From Ulvibacterium sp965248315 (GTDB taxonomy: Bacteria; Bacteroidota; Bacteroidia; Flavobacteriales; Flavobacteriaceae), in contig NZ_CBDFIX010000002.1 of NCBI RefSeq assembly GCF_965248315.1, positions 3,844,001 through 3,908,000 of the forward strand: DNA of 64,000 nt, in the 5' to 3' direction. The notes under the pieces were generated by a model. It did no database searches. It had not been told where the DNA came from and was given only the letters and a program-made list of their open reading frames with translations. Made by a program: the position numbers and the translations under genes. Within the stretch, counting starts at the first letter, position 1, and each line of letters opens with the position of its first letter. Shown one piece after another: positions 60,472 to 64,000 of the stretch.

Positions 60472-60514
60472 TGACGAAAATCATTTTTGAAACTTAAATT
60501 CCTACTTAATTTAG
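60472..60514 (+). promoter_or_regulatory. FNR-like box and -7 element of coiled-coil gene copy 3
   Basis: TGAC-GAAA-ATCA (60472-60483), 23 bp, then TAATTTAG (60507-60514), 21 bp before the start codon. This is the only perfect-spacing member on the plus strand, so the pattern is not a by-product of gene duplication along one strand. Confidence 0.72.
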
Positions 60515-60535
60515 TTCATTATTTCACTACTAAAA

Positions 60536-60937
60536 ATGGATCAAAACGATACTATGGATTGGCAAAAACTATACTGGGAGGCGGATAACTGGGTTAACCA
60601 TCTGACATTTTATAAGGATGAGCTACTGTTTCTTCAAAGGCTTTTAGATCGTTATTTTGAAGATTTGATCCAATATCAGAATTTGGATGAAATTCGGGAA
60701 GAGGTCATGCGCTTTCAAGATTTAAAATACACTTGTAACAAACTCCTGGCCAATACCAGGGAACATAGGTACCAATTAGCTCTGGCCATAGATGAAAAGG
60801 ATACTGAGCATGGTTTTACCCGGCGAACACATTTAGGGTTACAAGAAAAGCTTCAAGATTTTACTTTGGGTTTCAAGACCACAAAAAAGGAAATTCAAAG
60901 TATTACCCAGGAACTAATGGAAAGTTTAAAAGAATAG
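60536..60937 (+). CDS. Coiled-coil protein of the island family, copy 3
   Basis: The 133-residue protein is helical, acidic and without a signal peptide. The family motif is WEADNWVNHLTFYKDELLFLQRLLDRYF (residues about 11-37; W near 18), as in the proteins at 51395 and 52523. The rest is a coiled coil (IREEVMRFQDLKYTCNKLL, then LQDFTLGFKTTKKEIQ). The FNR-like promoter is directly upstream. It is divergent from the PAS kinase gene and convergent with the DoxX gene, 22 bp away. The function is unknown. Confidence 0.75.
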   Translation: MDQNDTMDWQKLYWEADNWVNHLTFYKDELLFLQRLLDRYFEDLIQYQNLDEIREEVMRFQDLKYTCNKLLANTREHRYQLALAIDEKDTEHGFTRRTHLGLQEKLQDFTLGFKTTKKEIQSITQELMESLKE

Positions 60938-60959
60938 AGTGGTCCCTGAAATCCTTTGA

Positions 60960-61403
60960 TCATATTTCTTTTTTCTTTTTACGCTCCTTATCCAACAAAA
61001 AGACCAAAAGACCCAAAAAGACAATATTCTTCATAATATATTGTCCTAAAAGTGTAAGACCAAAAGGAGCTTTGGTAAATGTAAGCTCCGGAAAAAATAG
61101 AAAGGGAGTAAAAGTGAGTATCATATGTACCAATGCCAGTGTTATGGCGAACCTATTCAATAAACCGAAAATCAAAAGAAGGCCCAGGCCTGTTTCCCAT
61201 ATCGCCAAAAGAATCAAGGAAATATCTGGGCGTATAAGACCCAAGGTAAGTTCATGGATGGTATCCATGGCTATGGTTTCGGCCGGACTCACTCCGGGAA
61301 AGAATTTTAACATCCCAAACCATAAATAAAGAATGCCTATACAGGCCAAAAGCACACTATTTTTAGATACCCTCTCCCTAAAGGTCAATACCAACTCCTT
61401 CAT
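60960..61403 (-). CDS. DoxX-family membrane protein of the stress island
   Basis: The 147-residue protein has four membrane spans and the DoxX layout: VLLACIGILYLWFGMLKFFPG near residue 18-38, ETGLGLLLIFGLLNRFAITLALVHMIL near 70-96, and a Lys-rich tail (KERKKKKEI). An FNR-like box with 23-bp spacing lies upstream, so it probably belongs to the stress regulon. DoxX roles are unclear; the other copy is at 25975 and lacks such a box. Confidence 0.85.
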   Translation of the reverse strand: MKELVLTFRERVSKNSVLLACIGILYLWFGMLKFFPGVSPAETIAMDTIHELTLGLIRPDISLILLAIWETGLGLLLIFGLLNRFAITLALVHMILTFTPFLFFPELTFTKAPFGLTLLGQYIMKNIVFLGLLVFLLDKERKKKKEI

Positions 61404-61421
61404 TGCATTCAGTTTTATAGG

Positions 61422-61464
61422 CTAATCTATACTTCCACAAAGATGTAAAAGATGACAAATATCA
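61422..61464 (-). promoter_or_regulatory. FNR-like box and -7 element of the DoxX gene
   Basis: Reading with the gene: TGAT-ATTT-GTCA (61464-61453), 23 bp, then TAGATTAG (61429-61422). On the plus strand no -7 element fits the same distance, so it should serve the leftward gene, not the exporter at 61551. Confidence 0.68.
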
Positions 61465-61550
61465 TGTTTATTCACTTTTTATCACCGTATAATTCCGCTT
61501 TTAACAAATACACCCTCAAGTTTCGTAATTTTAAGCCCTTAAGGTATGTT

Positions 61551-62636
61551 ATGCGAACACGAATTTCCATTCCTGTAATAGCTCTTCTCATTTTTTCTTG
61601 CAACCCTGATAACGAAGGGATTACTCCTGAAAAGACTACCTTGGTAGAATCAGTCTATGCCTCTGCACTGGTGCAACCGGACAGTCTATATGAAGTGTAT
61701 TCCTCCGTAACCGGTATTTTGGACAAACAGTTGGTAGAAGAAGGAGATACCGTTTCCAAGGGGCAGGCCCTATTCCAAATCTTCAATAAGATGCCGGAAC
61801 TCAACCGGGAAAATGCAAGGTTGAACCTGCAATTGGCACAAGAGGAGCTCAGTGGAAATGCAGCAATACTTGATGGGCTTGAAAAAGAACTGCATACGGC
61901 AAGACTAAAATTTTACAATGACTCCATAAATTTCATACGTCAAAAACGGCTTTGGGAACAAGGAATAGGCTCCAATGCCGAGTATGATACTAGGAAACTC
62001 CAGTATGAAAGTTCCCTGAACAATCTTCAGGCACTACAAAACAGTTTTGATCGTACCGAAAATGATTTACAGACACGGATGAAACAGGCCGAAAACAGTT
62101 TCCAAACTGCTATTGTCAATACCGCAGATTTTACCATAACCAGTAAGATCAATGGAAAGGTCTATGCCATTCATAAAAACGAGGGGGAAATCATTACGGC
62201 CCAGCAACCCCTGGCCAGCATGGGCAAGTCGTCCTTCTTCATTGTAGAGCTTTTGGTGGACGAGGTGGATATTGTAACGTTAAAAAAGGGGCAAAACGTG
62301 TTGATTACGTTAGACGCTTACTCGGATACGGTCTTTGAGGGCAAAATAGACAAGATTTATCCTCAAAAGGATGAGCGCACCCAAACCTTCAAGGTAGATG
62401 CAGTTTTTAACCAGATGCCCCAGGTACTGTACCCGGGGCTGGCAGGTGAGGCCAATATCATTGTTGCCCAAAAAGAAAATGTTCTAACCATCCCTCTGGA
62501 ATATCTTACAGACGATAATATGGTTATGACGAATGATGGCCTACAAGAGGTAATCCTTGGTATTCGAAATTTAAAAAAGGTAGAAATTCTATCTGGTATT
62601 GATGAGCATACCAAAATCTATAAACCCGAACCATGA
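61551..62636 (+). CDS. Periplasmic adaptor (HlyD/RND-type membrane fusion lipoprotein)
   Basis: I start at 61551 (MRTRISIPVIALLIFSC, lipoprotein signal, Cys17) and not at the in-frame ATG at 61452. The roughly 361-residue protein has a biotinyl-lipoyl-like half (GILDKQLVEEGDTVSKGQALFQI), a coiled-coil hairpin (about residues 85-185), the returning half (SKINGKVYAIHKNEGEIITAQQPL) and a beta-barrel domain with FEGKIDKIYPQKDERTQTFKV. It joins an inner-membrane transporter to an outer-membrane channel. It overlaps the permease gene by 4 bp. Confidence 0.9.
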   Translation: MRTRISIPVIALLIFSCNPDNEGITPEKTTLVESVYASALVQPDSLYEVYSSVTGILDKQLVEEGDTVSKGQALFQIFNKMPELNRENARLNLQLAQEELSGNAAILDGLEKELHTARLKFYNDSINFIRQKRLWEQGIGSNAEYDTRKLQYESSLNNLQALQNSFDRTENDLQTRMKQAENSFQTAIVNTADFTITSKINGKVYAIHKNEGEIITAQQPLASMGKSSFFIVELLVDEVDIVTLKKGQNVLITLDAYSDTVFEGKIDKIYPQKDERTQTFKVDAVFNQMPQVLYPGLAGEANIIVAQKENVLTIPLEYLTDDNMVMTNDGLQEVILGIRNLKKVEILSGIDEHTKIYKPEP

Positions 62637-63895
62637 TCAATTGGAGGGTCATATTGAGCATATCCCGGACGCATTTGCTTACCCGAATTAAACAAACGGC
62701 CATTGCTGCATTGGGAGTTACCTTTGGTATAGGGACATTTATCATTTTAGTCAGCTTCATGACCGGCCTTAATGGGCTTTTGGATGGTCTAATTTTGGAC
62801 CGCACCCCACATGTACACATTTACAATGAGATAAAACCATCGGAAAAACAACCGGTAGATCTCTATGAAAAAATAAAAAACAGTTTTACCAAGGTGCGAT
62901 CTATAAAACCCAAACTTACCCAAAGAAAAATCCATAATGCCCTACCCCTTATGGACCAGCTCAACAATGATTCCAGGGTAAAGGGAGCCATTCCTCAATT
63001 ACAGGCCCAAATTTTCTATATCTCTGGTTCTATTGAATTGGGAGGAAATCTTGTGGGTATTGATGTTCTGGAGGAAGTACGTCTTTTTAACTTTGGGCAA
63101 TATGTGGTAAAAGGAAGTCCGGAAGCCTTGGATAATTTGAACAACGGAATTCTCATTGGTGCCGGGGTGGCCAAAAAAATGTCCCTGGACGTTGGCAATA
63201 CCGTTCAGATAAGTACGATCCAGGGCCATCTTTTCCCTTTAAAAATTGTAGGCATTTATCAAAGCGGCCTCGCTGAGCTGGATGATGTGCAGAGTTTTGC
63301 CAATCTTAAGACAACACAGCGCATTCTTGGGGAACCTAGAAATTATTTTACGGACATTAATGTAAAATTATATGACATTGAAGATGCGGTTCCCATGGCC
63401 AAGCAGATTGAAAAACAGTTTGATCTTACCGCGGTGGACATTAAAACGGCCAATGCCCAATTTGAAACAGGTACTTCTATTCGAAACCTTATTACCTACG
63501 CCGTCTCCATTACACTCCTCATCGTAGCGGGGTTTGGAATCTACAATATTCTGAATATGCTTATTTATGAGAAGATGAACGATATTGCCATCTTAAAGGC
63601 CACAGGCTTTTCCGGTAGGGACGTAAAATATATTTTTATCAGCCAAGCAATACTTATAGGTCTGGTAGGCGGTATTTTAGGACTCTTAATTGGCTATGGA
63701 ATATCCGTGGTCATAGATAATTTACCATTTGAGACGGAGGCATTGCCTACCATAAAAACCTTTCCGGTAAATTATAATCCAGGGTACTACATCATCGGAA
63801 TCACCTTTGCCATGGTATCCACATTCTTGGCTGGGTATCTTCCGGCAAGAAAAGCTCAAAAAATAGATCCCGTTGAAATTATAAGAGGGCAATAA
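62633..63895 (+). CDS. ABC transporter permease, MacB/FtsX type
   Basis: The 420-residue protein has one N-terminal span (IKQTAIAALGVTFGIGTFIILVSFM), a large outside MacB_PCD domain (about residues 45-275) and three C-terminal spans in the FtsX fold (LITYAVSITLLIVAGFGIYNIL, LVGGILGLLIGYGISVVI, YIIGITFAMVSTFLAGYLPARKA). Such permeases use mechanical force from an ATPase for export of peptides or lipids, or to pull on partners. The ATPase gene starts 2 bp after its stop. The substrate is unknown. Confidence 0.9.
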   Translation: MINWRVILSISRTHLLTRIKQTAIAALGVTFGIGTFIILVSFMTGLNGLLDGLILDRTPHVHIYNEIKPSEKQPVDLYEKIKNSFTKVRSIKPKLTQRKIHNALPLMDQLNNDSRVKGAIPQLQAQIFYISGSIELGGNLVGIDVLEEVRLFNFGQYVVKGSPEALDNLNNGILIGAGVAKKMSLDVGNTVQISTIQGHLFPLKIVGIYQSGLAELDDVQSFANLKTTQRILGEPRNYFTDINVKLYDIEDAVPMAKQIEKQFDLTAVDIKTANAQFETGTSIRNLITYAVSITLLIVAGFGIYNILNMLIYEKMNDIAILKATGFSGRDVKYIFISQAILIGLVGGILGLLIGYGISVVIDNLPFETEALPTIKTFPVNYNPGYYIIGITFAMVSTFLAGYLPARKAQKIDPVEIIRGQ

Positions 63896-63897
63896 CT

Positions 63898-64000
63898 ATG
63901 GGGACCAAGAATATATTGGAGGCGAGGGGGATCAATAAATATTTTAGGGAACCTGTCTTGTTCCATGTATTGAAGGACATTAGTTTTAGCATTAAAAATG
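63898..64000 (+). CDS. ABC transporter ATP-binding protein, start only (cut by window end)
   Basis: Only the first 34 codons are in the window. They read MGTKNILEARGINKYF and then LFHVLKDISFSIKN, which is the usual opening of a MacB/LolD-type ATPase, with the A-loop aromatic residue at INKYF; the Walker A motif would follow just past the edge. Its place 2 bp after the permease stop supports this. Confidence 0.85.
   Translation, partial: MGTKNILEARGINKYFREPVLFHVLKDISFSIKN

Overview
The window looks like chromosome of a marine-type member of the Flavobacteriaceae (phylum Bacteroidota). The evidence is the moderate-to-low GC, an OxyR/Dps pair, LytTR two-component pairs with TPR or 4-TM kinases, a TonB receptor with a carboxypeptidase-like N-terminal domain, PadR-PspC-GIN genes, AraC regulators with membrane N-termini, and promoters of the Bacteroidota type (TTTG about 21 bp before TAnnTTTG). 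Genus cannot be fixed from sequence alone. No rRNA, tRNA, CRISPR array, prophage or intact insertion sequence was seen.

Layout. 0-6 kb: TPR protein, RNA helicase RhlE, a GHL10-type glycoside hydrolase, and a LytTR regulator with its TPR histidine kinase. 6-12.5 kb: a co-oriented run of small secreted SnoaL-like, ferredoxin-like-barrel and cupin proteins with an O-methyltransferase, then a membrane protein and a DUF3500 protein. 12.5-18.3 kb: alpha-L-rhamnosidase, an EEP-fold hydrolase, a PaiB-like protein and a sugar isomerase/epimerase. 18.3-26.4 kb: AraC regulator, acyltransferase, Crp-like regulator, membrane protein, serine hydrolase, a DGPF protein with an ECF42-type sigma factor, TfoX-like and DoxX proteins. 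26.4-34.2 kb: TonB receptor, Dps divergent from OxyR, PBP4, MsrA, a NUDIX hydrolase with a deoxyribosyltransferase-like partner, and a second Crp-like regulator. 34.5-48 kb: GH140-like hydrolase, DUF2461 and AIM24 proteins, LytS/LytTR pair, DUF4442, DUF4870, DUF4440, PadR-PspC-GIN module, dipeptide epimerase with an AONS-like enzyme. 48-49 kb: thioredoxin reductase. 49-61.4 kb: a stress island. 61.5-64 kb: membrane-fusion protein, ABC permease and the start of its ATPase, the last cut by the window edge.

The stress island (about 49.1-61.4 kb) is the most interesting part. It holds five tandem universal stress proteins, an Hsp20, three paralogues of an unrecognised coiled-coil protein, a DoxX protein, cardiolipin synthase, and a soluble PAS histidine kinase next to a response regulator whose output is a Crp/Fnr-type DNA-binding module. 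Six promoters in the island carry an FNR-like box (TGAY-N4-ATCA or its mirror) exactly 23 bp upstream of a TAnnTTNR -7 element; a seventh in front of cardiolipin synthase has 24 bp. The regulator keeps the Glu and Arg that read TGA in Crp/Fnr proteins, and the PAS domain has a histidine where FixL binds heme. I infer a one-step FixL-FixK-like, possibly oxygen- or redox-responsive, circuit that controls a dormancy or stress set resembling in content the mycobacterial DosR regulon (Usp plus alpha-crystallin). This is a prediction from sequence geometry, not shown function.
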